Part shown: piece by piece, positions 9,002 through 18,368 of the stretch
Position numbering within the stretch: the stretch's first letter is position 1
Layout: each line of letters begins with the position of its first letter
NCBI GenBank assembly: GCA_004020645.1
Contig: SAQL01000014.1
Coordinates: 1 to 64,000, forward strand
DNA length: 64,000 nt
Reading direction: 5' to 3'
DNA from: Mesorhizobium sp.
GTDB lineage: Bacteria > Pseudomonadota > Alphaproteobacteria > Rhizobiales > Rhizobiaceae
The notes under the pieces: generated by a model
Told to the model about the DNA's origin: nothing
The model's database searches: none
Seen by the model: only the letters and a program-made list of their open reading frames with translations
Made by a program: the position numbers and the translations under genes

Positions 9002-11026
9002 ATGACACCTACGAAGCTACTGATCGGGCAGATCGCCGTTGTGTGCGCAATTGTCATTATCGGCGTATGGACGGCAACCCAATGGTGCGCTCAAATGCTG
9101 ACCTACCAGACGCCTCTCGGCGCACCATGGTTTCTCTTCGCCGGCTGGCCAATCTACAAGCCGTGGAAGCTGTTTGAATGGTGGTTCCACTTCGATGCTT
9201 ATGCGCCGGAGGTCTTCGACAAAGCCGGTACGCTTGCAGGCGCCAGCGGATTCCTGGGCTGTGCCGCCGCAATCGCTGGCTCGCTTTTGCGCGCGCGACA
9301 GCGCGGGTCGGTTACGACCTATGGGTCTTCACGGTGGGCCACGACTCATGAGGTCGAGACGGCAGGGTTGTTACGGCCGGCGGGCGTTTTCCTCGGTAGG
9401 CTGAACGATCGCTATCTGCGCCATGACGGCCCGGAGCACGTCATGGCATTTGCGCCGACGCGTTCGGGCAAGGGCGTGGGGCTGGTTGTTCCAACGCTAC
9501 TTTCCTGGACCGGGTCTGCCATCATTCATGATATAAAAGGCGAAAATTGGCAGTTGACCTCCGGCTGGCGGTCGAAATTCTCGTACTGCCTTCTGTTCAA
9601 TCCGACCGACCCGAGATCGGCACGCTACAACCCGCTGCTGGAGGTGCGCAAAGGCCCAGATGAGATCCGGGACGTTCAAAACATCGCCGACATCCTCGTC
9701 GATCCCGAGGGCGCGCTGGAGCGACGGAACCACTGGGAGAAGACCAGCCATTCACTCCTAGTTGGCGCCATTTTGCACGTGCTCTACGCTGAAGAGGACA
9801 AGACGCTGGCCCGCGTCGCCACCTTCCTGTCGGACCCGCAACGCTCGTTTGCCGCAACGCTACGGCGGATGATGACGACAAACCATCTCGGGACGGGGCA
9901 TAACCCTCAGGTCCATCCCGTAGTGGCCTCGGCGGCTCGCGAACTCCTGAACAAGTCGGAAAACGAGCGCTCAGGCGTCCTCTCGACCGCCATGTCCTTT
10001 CTCGGGCTTTATCGTGATCCAACGGTCGCGGCGGCCACTTCGTCCTGCGACTGGCGCATCGCTGACCTAGTGGATGGAGAGCGACCGCTGTCGCTCTATC
10101 TGGTCGTGCCGCCTTCGGATATCTCGCGCACCAAGCCTTTGGTGCGACTGATCTTGAACCAGATCGGCAGGCGGTTGACGGAGCGTCTGGAGGGGGACCC
10201 GAAGAAGAGCCGTAAGCATCAGCTGCTCATGATGCTGGACGAGTTTCCGGCGCTCGGTCGCCTCGACTTCTTCGAAACGGCGCTCGCCTTCATGGCAGGT
10301 TATGGCATTCGCTCCTATCTGATCGCACAATCTTTGAACCAGGTTTCAAAGGCCTATGGCGAGAACAATGCTATTCTCGACAATTGCCACGTGCGAATTG
10401 CCTTTTCCTCCAATGACGAACGCACGGCCAAGCGCATCTCGGATGCCCTCGGCACCGCAACCGAACTTAGGTCGATGCGCAACTATGCGGGCCATCGGCT
10501 TGCGCCCTGGCTTTCACATGTCATGGTGAGCCGCCAGGAAACCGCGCGCCCGCTCCTGACGCCAGGCGAGGTGATGCAATTGCCGCCGTCAGACGAATTG
10601 GTCCTGGTTTCTGGGTTGCCGCCGATCCGCGCCAAGAAGCTGCGCTATTATCAGGATCAGAATTTCACAGATCGGGTGCTGCCTGCGCCGGTGCTGCACG
10701 ACGGGCCCTATGCGGACTGCCCTGCATCACGCCCGGACGGCTGGACTGGACAAGTGTGCAGCGTCGATAGCCGACTTGCTGCGGACGAGGAAAGCGCCGA
10801 CGCGCCAGTTGAAGACGAGGGAGGCGTTCAGCAGCAACGCCATCCAAGCCTGCCCGAAGAAGACGTTGTTGTCTCTCAAGAGCCCGATCAGGCCGATCTG
10901 TACAAGCCCGCAGACGATGACAGCGAAGCGCTCGCGGACAAGCGTGTCATGGATCGGATTTTCACTGCGGCCCGCGCCTACGGTATCAACGAGGGCAGGG
11001 GCGACGATGTCATTCCCGGCTTCTGA
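9002..11026 (+). CDS. traG: TraG/VirD4-type conjugative coupling protein
   Basis: The ATG at 9002 (MTPTKLLIGQ) gives 674 residues and places a transmembrane segment at the very start; an in-frame ATG at 8969 adds 11 unlikely residues. Two N-terminal membrane helices (about residues 8-28 and 78-98) precede the ATPase. Walker A reads APTRSGKG near residue 155, and Walker B reads LLMMLDEFPALG near residue 410. The family recruits the relaxase-DNA complex to the type IV channel and works at the inner membrane as a hexamer. It heads the trb operon. The acidic C-terminal tail is probably a substrate-recognition region. No relaxase gene is present in the window. Confidence 0.93.
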   Translation: MTPTKLLIGQIAVVCAIVIIGVWTATQWCAQMLTYQTPLGAPWFLFAGWPIYKPWKLFEWWFHFDAYAPEVFDKAGTLAGASGFLGCAAAIAGSLLRARQRGSVTTYGSSRWATTHEVETAGLLRPAGVFLGRLNDRYLRHDGPEHVMAFAPTRSGKGVGLVVPTLLSWTGSAIIHDIKGENWQLTSGWRSKFSYCLLFNPTDPRSARYNPLLEVRKGPDEIRDVQNIADILVDPEGALERRNHWEKTSHSLLVGAILHVLYAEEDKTLARVATFLSDPQRSFAATLRRMMTTNHLGTGHNPQVHPVVASAARELLNKSENERSGVLSTAMSFLGLYRDPTVAAATSSCDWRIADLVDGERPLSLYLVVPPSDISRTKPLVRLILNQIGRRLTERLEGDPKKSRKHQLLMMLDEFPALGRLDFFETALAFMAGYGIRSYLIAQSLNQVSKAYGENNAILDNCHVRIAFSSNDERTAKRISDALGTATELRSMRNYAGHRLAPWLSHVMVSRQETARPLLTPGEVMQLPPSDELVLVSGLPPIRAKKLRYYQDQNFTDRVLPAPVLHDGPYADCPASRPDGWTGQVCSVDSRLAADEESADAPVEDEGGVQQQRHPSLPEEDVVVSQEPDQADLYKPADDDSEALADKRVMDRIFTAARAYGINEGRGDDVIPGF

Positions 11027-11142
11027 AGTCCGCTGAGTTGCAGAGCGCACCTCAGCGTAGATAACGGCCATAAGCAATTTTGAGCGTCTGGCCGATGCTT
11101 CTCCCGTCGCCGGCGCAACGCCGGGCCGTCGGAACGAGCCGC

Positions 11143-11556
11143 ATGAAGCCGCACCGCATTCGCCATCAGTTTCTGCTTGAGCCGGAGCTCAGCGAGAAAC
11201 TGGACAACCTCAGTCGCGATCCGTCAACGACCAAATCAGCGATCGTGGCGAAGGCGATCGAGGCGTTCATCGAGCGGCGTGGCGAGAGCGAGTTCGATCG
11301 GCGCTACGGCGTAAGGCTTGACCGGCTCTCCCGCGATCTTGCCCACGTCAGGCGCGATTCCGAGGTGATCCTGGAGAGCCTGGCGCTCTTCATCCGCTTT
11401 TCGATCACCCTTCATGCCCACACGCCGGTCCCGGATCGGGCAACGCAGGCTATTGCCCAAGAGCGTTTCGAGAAATTCGTTGAGAAGGTCGGCCGCCAGA
11501 TCGCTTCCGGCAAAAAGTCGCTTAGCAAAGACAATGGTGGGGGAGGGGAAGGATGA
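11143..11556 (+). CDS. Ribbon-helix-helix (CopG-like) protein
   Basis: The protein has 137 residues from ATG 11143 (MKPHRIRHQFLLEPELSEKL); an upstream in-frame start at 11080 adds a non-conserved leader. The first 50 residues fit a ribbon-helix-helix DNA-binding fold (short strand, then DPSTTKSAIVAKAIEAFIERR). The rest is helical. It lies between traG and trbB and its stop overlaps the trbB start, so it is translationally coupled. It is probably an autoregulator of the transfer operon or an accessory factor for the coupling protein. Confidence 0.8.
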   Translation: MKPHRIRHQFLLEPELSEKLDNLSRDPSTTKSAIVAKAIEAFIERRGESEFDRRYGVRLDRLSRDLAHVRRDSEVILESLALFIRFSITLHAHTPVPDRATQAIAQERFEKFVEKVGRQIASGKKSLSKDNGGGGEG

Positions 11557-12521
11557 GCTCTCATCCCGAGGCCGACCACCGGCGGCGTGTCATGCTGCGC
11601 ACCGCCCTGGGTCCGGCAATCACCGAAGCCCTTGCCGATCCGTCCGTCATCGAGGTGATGGTCAATCCCGACGGTGCGCTGCGGCTCGACCGGCTGGGCG
11701 AGGGCCGAGTCAATACGGGCGTGCATCTGCACCCGTCCGAGGCGGAACGCATCATCCGCCTGGTCGCCTCCCATGTGCGGGTCGAGGCGCACGCGGACAA
11801 TCCGATTGTCAGTGCCGAACTGCCGTCGGGCGAGCGCTTCGAGGGTCTGCTGCCGCCGGTCGTGCTCGCGCCATGCTTTGCCATCCGTAAACCAGCGGCA
11901 AAGCTCTACACGCTGGCCGACTATGTCGCGGACCGGATCATGCTGCCGCTGCAGGTCGATGTGCTCAAGAGGGCAGTCCGCGAGCGGCGCAACATCCTGG
12001 TCGCCGGCGGCACGTCTTCGGGCAAGACAACCCTTGCCAATGCGCTGCTGGCGGAGGTCGCAGAATGCGACGAGCGGGTGATCCTCATCGAGGACACGCG
12101 CGAACTGCAGTGCGCGGCCAGGGACTGCGTGGCCCTGAGAACGAGGCGGGGCTCGGTCACCCTTGCCGATCTCGTGCGCTCAACGCTGCGGCTCAGGCCC
12201 GACCGCATCATCGTCGGCGAAGTAAGAGGTGCGGAAGCACTCGACATGCTGAAGGCATGGAACACCGGGCACCCCGGCGGCATCGCCACGGTTCACGCCA
12301 ATTCGGCGCGCTCCGCACTCTACCGTATCGAGCAGCTCGCACAGGAAGCAGTCGTCACCGTTCCCCGCCGCCTCATCGCCGATGCCGTCGACCTGCTCGT
12401 CTTCATCGCCGGCCGCGGCTCGTCGCGCCACATCGACGCAATCGCCGAGGTCACCGGTCTCGACGGCAGCGGCGATTACGCCGTTGCCCCGCTCACGCTT
12501 TCGCAACTCCAGCAGCTTTGA
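11553..12521 (+). CDS. trbB: TrbB, VirB11-type ATPase of the conjugative type IV secretion system
   Basis: This 322-residue traffic ATPase energises pilus assembly and substrate transfer at the cytoplasmic face. Walker A GGTSSGKTT begins at residue 152. An Asp box (ILIEDTREL), a Walker B-like segment (RPDRIIVGEVRGAEALDML) and the His box (NTGHPGGIATVHA) follow in the family order. The ATG overlaps the TGA of the upstream gene and is preceded by GGGGAAGG. Confidence 0.95.
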   Translation: MSSHPEADHRRRVMLRTALGPAITEALADPSVIEVMVNPDGALRLDRLGEGRVNTGVHLHPSEAERIIRLVASHVRVEAHADNPIVSAELPSGERFEGLLPPVVLAPCFAIRKPAAKLYTLADYVADRIMLPLQVDVLKRAVRERRNILVAGGTSSGKTTLANALLAEVAECDERVILIEDTRELQCAARDCVALRTRRGSVTLADLVRSTLRLRPDRIIVGEVRGAEALDMLKAWNTGHPGGIATVHANSARSALYRIEQLAQEAVVTVPRRLIADAVDLLVFIAGRGSSRHIDAIAEVTGLDGSGDYAVAPLTLSQLQQL

Positions 12522-12533
12522 AAGGCCTTCCTC

Positions 12534-12842
12534 ATGCGCAAGAAGCTTCGCTTTCTTTCGTCCACAGCGCTCGCGTTTCTTATCACGGCCCCCGTTTATG
12601 CCGCCGGCTCCGGCATGCCGTGGGAGCAGCCGCTGCAGCAGATCCTGGAGTCGGTGCAGGGACCGGTCGCCAAGATCGTTGCGGTGATCATCATTATCAC
12701 CACCGGCCTGACGCTTGCCTTCGGCGACACCGCCGGTGGTTTTCGGCGCCTGATTCAGATCGTCTTCGGTCTGTCGATCGCCTTCGCGGCATCGAGCTTC
12801 TTCCTCTCCTTCTTCTCCTTCGGTGGTGGGGCGCTCGTCTGA
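12534..12842 (+). CDS. trbC: TrbC, prepilin-like subunit
   Basis: The 102-residue protein has a signal sequence (MRKKLRFLSSTALAFLITAP, then VYAAG) and two hydrophobic segments (about 45-62 and 75-96). This is the standard arrangement of TrbC/VirB2 pilin precursors. It follows trbB by 12 bases, and its stop TGA shares a base with the trbD ATG. Confidence 0.9.
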   Translation: MRKKLRFLSSTALAFLITAPVYAAGSGMPWEQPLQQILESVQGPVAKIVAVIIIITTGLTLAFGDTAGGFRRLIQIVFGLSIAFAASSFFLSFFSFGGGALV

Positions 12843-13114
12843 TGGCCGCCGGGGAGCAGCATATCGAGGGCTTCGCAGTACCGGTCCACCGGGCGCTGAC
12901 CGAGCCGATCCTGCTCGGCGGGGCTCCGCGCGCGGTGGCGATCCTCAACGGTACAGTGGCCGCGGCCATTGGCTTCGGCTTGCAGCAATGGATTGCTGGT
13001 CTGGTGCTTTGGATCGCGGGCCACTCGTTAGCGGTCTTTGCCGCAAGACGCGATCCGGACTTCGCCAGCGTGCTTGTGCGCCACCTTCGTCTGAAGGGGT
13101 GGCTTGCATGCTGA
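12842..13114 (+). CDS. trbD: TrbD, VirB3-like membrane protein
   Basis: Ninety residues from the ATG at 12842, which overlaps the trbC stop. It has the TrbD pattern: a short polar start with VPVHRALTEPILLGGAPR, one or two membrane spans (about 35-70) and a basic end (RRDPDFASVLVRHLRLKGW). It works with TrbE at the inner membrane during pilus assembly. Its end overlaps the start of trbE. Confidence 0.9.
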   Translation: MAAGEQHIEGFAVPVHRALTEPILLGGAPRAVAILNGTVAAAIGFGLQQWIAGLVLWIAGHSLAVFAARRDPDFASVLVRHLRLKGWLAC

Positions 13115-15558
13115 ACCTTTCGGAATATCGAAGCAAAGCCGACCGGCTTGCCGACCATCTACCCTGGGCTGCCTTGGTGGCGCCCGGCATCGTGCTCAAC
13201 AAGGACGGCAGCTTTCAGCGGACGTTGCGGTTCCGCGGCCCGGATCTCGAAAGTGCGACGGAGGCTGAACTCGTCGGCATTTGCGGCCGGGCGAACAATG
13301 CTCTCAGACGCCTTGGCTCTGGCTGGGCATTGTTCTTTGAGGCCGAGCGCATAGAAGCGCTGGGCTATCCGAACTCGCATTTTCCTGACGCCGCGTCGTG
13401 GCTGGTCGACGAAGAACGCCGCGCTGCTTTCGAGGGGAAGGTAGCGCACTACGAGAGCCGCTATCATGTGACCTTAGTGTTTATGCCACCGCCCGACGCC
13501 CAGGCGCGCGCGGAAAGCGCGCTCGTCGACTCTCATTATTCCCAAGGAGAAAGAGACTGGCGCCAGGATCTGGCGAGGTTCCGTGACGAGACCAACCGCG
13601 TGCTCGATCTCTTCTCGGGTTTCATGCCCGAAGTACGCGTCCTCGATGATGCTCAGACGTTGACCTATCTCCACGGCACGATTTCGCCTCGCCGCCATCC
13701 TATCATGGTCCCGGAAACGCCGATATATCTGGATGCCATCCTGGTCGATGCGCCGCTTGCCGGTGGCCTGGAGCCGATGCTGGGTGAGCAGCATCTTCGC
13801 ACACTGACCATCCTCGGCTTTCCGAACCTCACCCGGCCCGGGATTCTCGATGCCCTCAATCATCAGGATTTCGCCTATCGCTGGATGACGCGCTTCATTC
13901 CGCTCGAGAAAACGGAAGCCACGAAGACGCTGACGCGGTTGCGCCGGCAGTGGTTTGCCAAGCGCAAATCGATCGTGGCAATCCTACGCGAGGTCATTAC
14001 CAACGAGCCGGTCCCGCTTGTCGACAGCGATGCCGACAACAAGGCGCTCGATGCCGACGAAGCCCTTCAGGCATTGGGCGGCGATCATGTGAGCTTCGGC
14101 TATCTCACCACGACCGTGACGGTGTGGGGCGAGGATCGCCAAGCCGCTGCAGAGAAGCTTCGCGCGGTCGAGCGCATCATCAATGGGATCGGTTTCACCA
14201 CGATCCGAGAAGGCGTCAATGCGGTCGAGGCTTGGCTCGGCTCATTGCCTGGCCATGTCTACGCTAACGTTCGCCAACCGCTCGTTCATACTTTGAACCT
14301 TGCCCATCTCATGCCGCTGTCGTCGGTTTGGGCCGGTCCTGCGACAAACGAGTATCTCGCGAAAGTCACCCAAACCGAAGCGCCACCGCTTCTCGTTGCC
14401 GAGACCAGCGGGTCGACACCGTTTCGGCTTTCCACCCACGTCGAAGATGTCGGCCACATGCTGGCTGTTGGTCCGACCGGCGCCGGCAAGTCGGTTCTGC
14501 TTGCTCTGATTGCTCTGCAGTTCAGGCGCTATGCCGGCGCCCAGGTTTATGTCTTCGACAAAGGCAATTCGGCCCGTGCTGCAACACTTGCCATGGGTGG
14601 AGAACACCACGCGCTAGGAGCGGACGGTTCCCTTGCCTTTCAGCCACTGCGCAGCATCAACGACCAGGCTAGCCGAAGCTGGGCGGCCGAATGGATCGCC
14701 AGCCTTATTGCCCACGAGAACGTCACCGTCACGCCGGAGGTGAAGGAGGCTATCTGGTCAGCGCTGGCCAGCCTTGCCACCGCGCCGGCGCAGGAACGCA
14801 CACTGACCGGCCTTTCGGTCCTGCTTCAATCCAATGCGCTGAAGTCCGCATTGATGCCCTACACGCTCGACGGTCCCTTCGGCCGCCTGCTCGATGCCGA
14901 TCATGATGGGCTGGCCTTGTCGGATGTGCAGTGTTTCGAGACCGAGGAGCTGATGCACAGCCAAGGCGCTTTGCTGCCGGTGCTTACCTATCTGTTCCAG
15001 CGACTTGAGGAACGGTTCGACGGACGGCCCACGCTGATCATGCTCGACGAGGCGTGGGTCTATCTCGACAATCCGCTGTTCGCCGCCCGCATCCGCGAAT
15101 GGCTGAAGGTGCTGCGAAAGAAGAACGTGTCGGTTGTCTTCGCTACGCAGTCGCTGGCTGATATCGCGGGCTCTGCCATAGCGCCGGCAATCATCGAAAG
15201 CTGCCCGCAGCGCATTTTCCTTCCCAATGATCGTGCCGTGGAACCCCAGGCGCGCACAGCCTACGAACGCTTCGGTTTAAGCGAGCGGCAGATCGAATTG
15301 ATCGCCCGCGCCACGCCGAAGCGTCAGTATTATCTGCAATCGCGCCGCGGCAACCGTCTGTTCGAGCTCGGGCTTGGCCCCATCGCTCTTGCGCTTTGCG
15401 GTGCTTCCGATCCGGCCACGCAGACTCTGATCGACAGGATCCTGTCCGAAGACGGGCAAGGCAGCTTTGCCTCGCAGTTCCTGATCGCGCGCGGCCTCGA
15501 TTGGGCCGGCGAACTTCTCAAGCAATTCCCTCAACCAGACAAGGAGCAATTAGCATGA
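13108..15558 (+). CDS. trbE: TrbE, VirB4-type ATPase
   Basis: The protein has 816 residues from ATG 13108, within the last codons of trbD. The N-terminal half is the CagE/TrbE/VirB domain. The C-terminal half has Walker A GPTGAGKS near residue 455 and Walker B LIMLDEAW near residue 643, followed by the arginine-finger region (KKNVSVVFATQSLADI). VirB4 proteins drive pilin extraction and channel assembly. Length and motif order are normal. Confidence 0.96.
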   Translation: MLNLSEYRSKADRLADHLPWAALVAPGIVLNKDGSFQRTLRFRGPDLESATEAELVGICGRANNALRRLGSGWALFFEAERIEALGYPNSHFPDAASWLVDEERRAAFEGKVAHYESRYHVTLVFMPPPDAQARAESALVDSHYSQGERDWRQDLARFRDETNRVLDLFSGFMPEVRVLDDAQTLTYLHGTISPRRHPIMVPETPIYLDAILVDAPLAGGLEPMLGEQHLRTLTILGFPNLTRPGILDALNHQDFAYRWMTRFIPLEKTEATKTLTRLRRQWFAKRKSIVAILREVITNEPVPLVDSDADNKALDADEALQALGGDHVSFGYLTTTVTVWGEDRQAAAEKLRAVERIINGIGFTTIREGVNAVEAWLGSLPGHVYANVRQPLVHTLNLAHLMPLSSVWAGPATNEYLAKVTQTEAPPLLVAETSGSTPFRLSTHVEDVGHMLAVGPTGAGKSVLLALIALQFRRYAGAQVYVFDKGNSARAATLAMGGEHHALGADGSLAFQPLRSINDQASRSWAAEWIASLIAHENVTVTPEVKEAIWSALASLATAPAQERTLTGLSVLLQSNALKSALMPYTLDGPFGRLLDADHDGLALSDVQCFETEELMHSQGALLPVLTYLFQRLEERFDGRPTLIMLDEAWVYLDNPLFAARIREWLKVLRKKNVSVVFATQSLADIAGSAIAPAIIESCPQRIFLPNDRAVEPQARTAYERFGLSERQIELIARATPKRQYYLQSRRGNRLFELGLGPIALALCGASDPATQTLIDRILSEDGQGSFASQFLIARGLDWAGELLKQFPQPDKEQLA

Positions 15559-16280
15559 TGCGGCGACGCCTTCTCTCCGGCCTGATCACCGTTTCCCTGA
15601 TCGCCAAGCCTATGGCCGACTATGTGCAGCCCGCCTACGCCCTTATCGTGTTCGATCCGTCCAATTATGCGCAGAACGTGCTGACGGCCGCGCGCGCCCT
15701 GGAGCAGATCAACAACCAGATCCAGTCGCTGCAGAATCAGGCGACCATGCTGCAGAACATGGCGCGCAATCTTCAGCGTCTGGATTTCTCTTCCGTTGGC
15801 CAACTCACCGGTTCGCTCCATCGCATCGACGGCTTGATGGACCAGGCGAGTGGCCTCAGCTTTGATCTGGGCAAGCTTCAAGACCAGTGGCGCAGCCAAT
15901 ATCCGGAAAGCTACGACGCCACGATCAAGGTCAGCGATGTGGCGAGTGCTGCGCGCGAGCGTTGGCAAAGCGCCATGCAGGCGTTCCGCCAGACCATGGG
16001 GGTCCAGTCGCAAATCGTCGAGAACGTCCGCGCCGACGGCGATCTGCTCGCCGATCTCGTCAACCGCAGCCAAGGGGCGGCCGGTGCGCTTCAGGCAAGC
16101 CAGGCCACCAACCAGCTGATAGCGCTTTCGACAAAGCAGCAGATGCAGATCCAGACGCTGCTCGCAACGCAGTTTCGAGCTGAGGCCGAGGATGCCGCCC
16201 GCAAGGCCCAGTCAGAGGAAGCCGCCCGCGAGATGACGAAGCGATTCTTGGGTACCGGCTCGGCTTATCCCGGCAATTAA
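15555..16280 (+). CDS. trbJ: TrbJ, VirB5-like pilus-tip/assembly protein
   Basis: The ATG at 15555 overlaps the trbE stop in an ATGA junction; a second ATG at 15558 is equally usable. The product of about 241 residues has a signal peptide ending near VQPAYA (residue ~31). The rest is long and coiled (ALEQINNQIQSLQNQATMLQ), as in TrbJ/VirB5. It is exported and located at the pilus tip. The typical small TrbK lipoprotein gene that often follows trbJ is missing here. Confidence 0.92.
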   Translation: MMRRRLLSGLITVSLIAKPMADYVQPAYALIVFDPSNYAQNVLTAARALEQINNQIQSLQNQATMLQNMARNLQRLDFSSVGQLTGSLHRIDGLMDQASGLSFDLGKLQDQWRSQYPESYDATIKVSDVASAARERWQSAMQAFRQTMGVQSQIVENVRADGDLLADLVNRSQGAAGALQASQATNQLIALSTKQQMQIQTLLATQFRAEAEDAARKAQSEEAAREMTKRFLGTGSAYPGN

Positions 16281-16313
16281 TCACGAGTTCATCACGACGA
16301 GGAAGGCAGCGGC

Positions 16314-17636
16314 ATGAACGACCTTGGCGTCATCGATCGCTTCATGGAGACCTTCATCCGCTACATCGACAGCGGGTTCGGTCTGCTCTCGGGCGACGTC
16401 GCCTTCCTCACTACCATTCTGATCGGCATTGACATCACACTTGCCGGCCTGGCGTGGGCGCTCGGCGAGGAGACCAGCGTTCTCGGCCGGCTTGTCCGCA
16501 AGGTGCTCTATGTTGGCGTCTTCGCCTTCATCCTGAACAATTTCAAGAACCTCGCCGATATCATTTATCGTTCTTTTGCCGGTCTCGGGATTAATGCGTC
16601 GGCCGGCAATCTGTCGGCAGACAATCTCCTGCGCCCGGGCCGCATTGCCGCGACCGGTTTCGAAGGTGCTTGGCCAATGCTTGACCAAGCCAGTCAGCTC
16701 CTGGGCTTCCCGGAAATCTTCGGCAACGCACTGACCATCTTCGTGCTGCTGATGGCCTGGTTCCTGGTCATCATCGCCTTCTTCATCCTTTCCATCCAGC
16801 TTTTCATCACCATCCTTGAGTTCAAGCTCACCACGCTGGCAGGTTTTGTTTTGGTTCCATTCGCACTTTGGAACCGTTCAGCGTTCCTGGCCGAACGCGT
16901 GCTCGGCCATGTTATCTCGTCAGGCATCAAGGTGATGGTGCTCGCCGTCATTGTCGGCATCGGCTCCACGCTCTTCGGGGAGTTCGCTTCCGCATTGCAA
17001 GGCAAGGAGCCGGATCTGGCCGCTGCCATGTCCCAGGTACTGGGCGCACTGGCACTGCTTGGCCTTGGCATTTTTGGGCCGGGGATCGCGTCGGGTCTTG
17101 TCTCAGGCGCACCGCAGCTTGGCGCGGGCGCCGCCCTCGGCACGACCGCGGCGGCAGCGGGTGTATCACTCGTTGCTGGAGGCACGGCATTTTCTGGCGC
17201 GCGTATGGCAACCAGCGGCGGTCTCGCCGCCATCCGCGCCGGCACAACAATGGGATCGGCTGCTTCCACGTCCTGGCAGATCGGGCGCGCAACCTCGCCC
17301 GACGTTGGCCTCTCCGGTGTGGCTGCTGGAATGCATGGTGTAACCAGTGCCGCTGGCGGCGCTGCTATACGCGTAGCGCGATCCGCCACTGCAAGTGTTG
17401 GGCGCAACGCCGATGCCGGGCGCGATGCCGCGTGGACCGCGACCGGCGGCACGCCGACCGCGTCAATGACCGAACGCTCTGCCGGTTCGGCCACTGTTTC
17501 GGCGCCGACGTGGGCAAGGCGCCTACGTTCTGAACAGACCGCCCGTGCACATCGCCACGCTGCCATGCAAGCTGTCCGAGACGGAGACCGGCCGGGAGGC
17601 AGCGCCAACCCCTCTCTCAACGACAAGGATGACTAG
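16314..17636 (+). CDS. trbL: TrbL, VirB6-type polytopic membrane protein
   Basis: The protein has 440 residues with at least five membrane spans in the first 300 and a low-complexity, alanine-, glycine- and serine-rich C-terminal third that is expected to be periplasmic or cytoplasmic. VirB6/TrbL forms part of the inner-membrane channel. It begins 33 bases after trbJ, and its TAG is directly followed by the trbF ATG. Confidence 0.94.
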   Translation: MNDLGVIDRFMETFIRYIDSGFGLLSGDVAFLTTILIGIDITLAGLAWALGEETSVLGRLVRKVLYVGVFAFILNNFKNLADIIYRSFAGLGINASAGNLSADNLLRPGRIAATGFEGAWPMLDQASQLLGFPEIFGNALTIFVLLMAWFLVIIAFFILSIQLFITILEFKLTTLAGFVLVPFALWNRSAFLAERVLGHVISSGIKVMVLAVIVGIGSTLFGEFASALQGKEPDLAAAMSQVLGALALLGLGIFGPGIASGLVSGAPQLGAGAALGTTAAAAGVSLVAGGTAFSGARMATSGGLAAIRAGTTMGSAASTSWQIGRATSPDVGLSGVAAGMHGVTSAAGGAAIRVARSATASVGRNADAGRDAAWTATGGTPTASMTERSAGSATVSAPTWARRLRSEQTARAHRHAAMQAVRDGDRPGGSANPSLNDKDD

Positions 17637-18368
17637 ATGCTCTTCAAGCGACCCGTGCACCGTTACGGCAAAACACCCGAACCGGTCACGCCGTATCAAA
17701 AAGCCGCCCAGCTGTGGGACGAGCGCATCGGCTCATCTCGACTGCAGGCCAGGAACTGGCGGCTCATGGCCCTTGGGTGCCTGGCCTTGGCGACCGGACT
17801 TTCCGGCGGACTCGTATGGCAGTCGATGCAAAGCCGTGTCGTGCCTTACGTCGTCGAGGTCGATGGCTTCGGCGAGACGCGCGCCGTCGCGCCGGCAATC
17901 CGGAATTATGAGCCCTCGGATGCTCAGATCGCCTGGCATCTCGGCCGCTTCATCCAGAATGTCCGTTCCGTTTCCACCGATCCGGTTTTGGTACGGCAGA
18001 ACTGGTTGGCAGCTTACGACTTTGCTAGCGATCGCGCAGCGCTCTTCCTCAACGAATACGCCAAGGCGAACGACCCCTTCGGTCAGATCGGAACGCGCAG
18101 TGTCTCGGTACAGGTCACCAGCGTGGTCAGGGCCTCCGAAAGTTCATTCCAGGTCAAATGGACCGAGCAGGTGTTTGAGCGCGGAAGCCTTGCCAGCACG
18201 ATGCGCTGGACTGCGATCCTCACGATCGTGATCCGCTCGCCAAGCAATACGGATCAGCTGCGCAAGAATCCGCTCGGCGTCTTCATCAACGCCATTGACT
18301 GGTCACGCGAGCTCGACAGCGCCGTCCCACCCCCCCTTTCTCCGACGGAGTCCACCAATGAAAGATAA
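17637..18368 (+). CDS. trbF: TrbF, VirB8-like inner-membrane scaffold
   Basis: The protein has 243 residues. It has a short cytoplasmic start (RPVHRYGKTPEPVTPYQKAA), one transmembrane helix (about 43-62) and a periplasmic VirB8 fold containing ARNWRLMA and the conserved PFGQIGTRSVSVQV region. It nucleates the type IV core complex. It starts immediately after trbL and its end overlaps the trbG start by 11 bases. Confidence 0.94.
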   Translation: MLFKRPVHRYGKTPEPVTPYQKAAQLWDERIGSSRLQARNWRLMALGCLALATGLSGGLVWQSMQSRVVPYVVEVDGFGETRAVAPAIRNYEPSDAQIAWHLGRFIQNVRSVSTDPVLVRQNWLAAYDFASDRAALFLNEYAKANDPFGQIGTRSVSVQVTSVVRASESSFQVKWTEQVFERGSLASTMRWTAILTIVIRSPSNTDQLRKNPLGVFINAIDWSRELDSAVPPPLSPTESTNER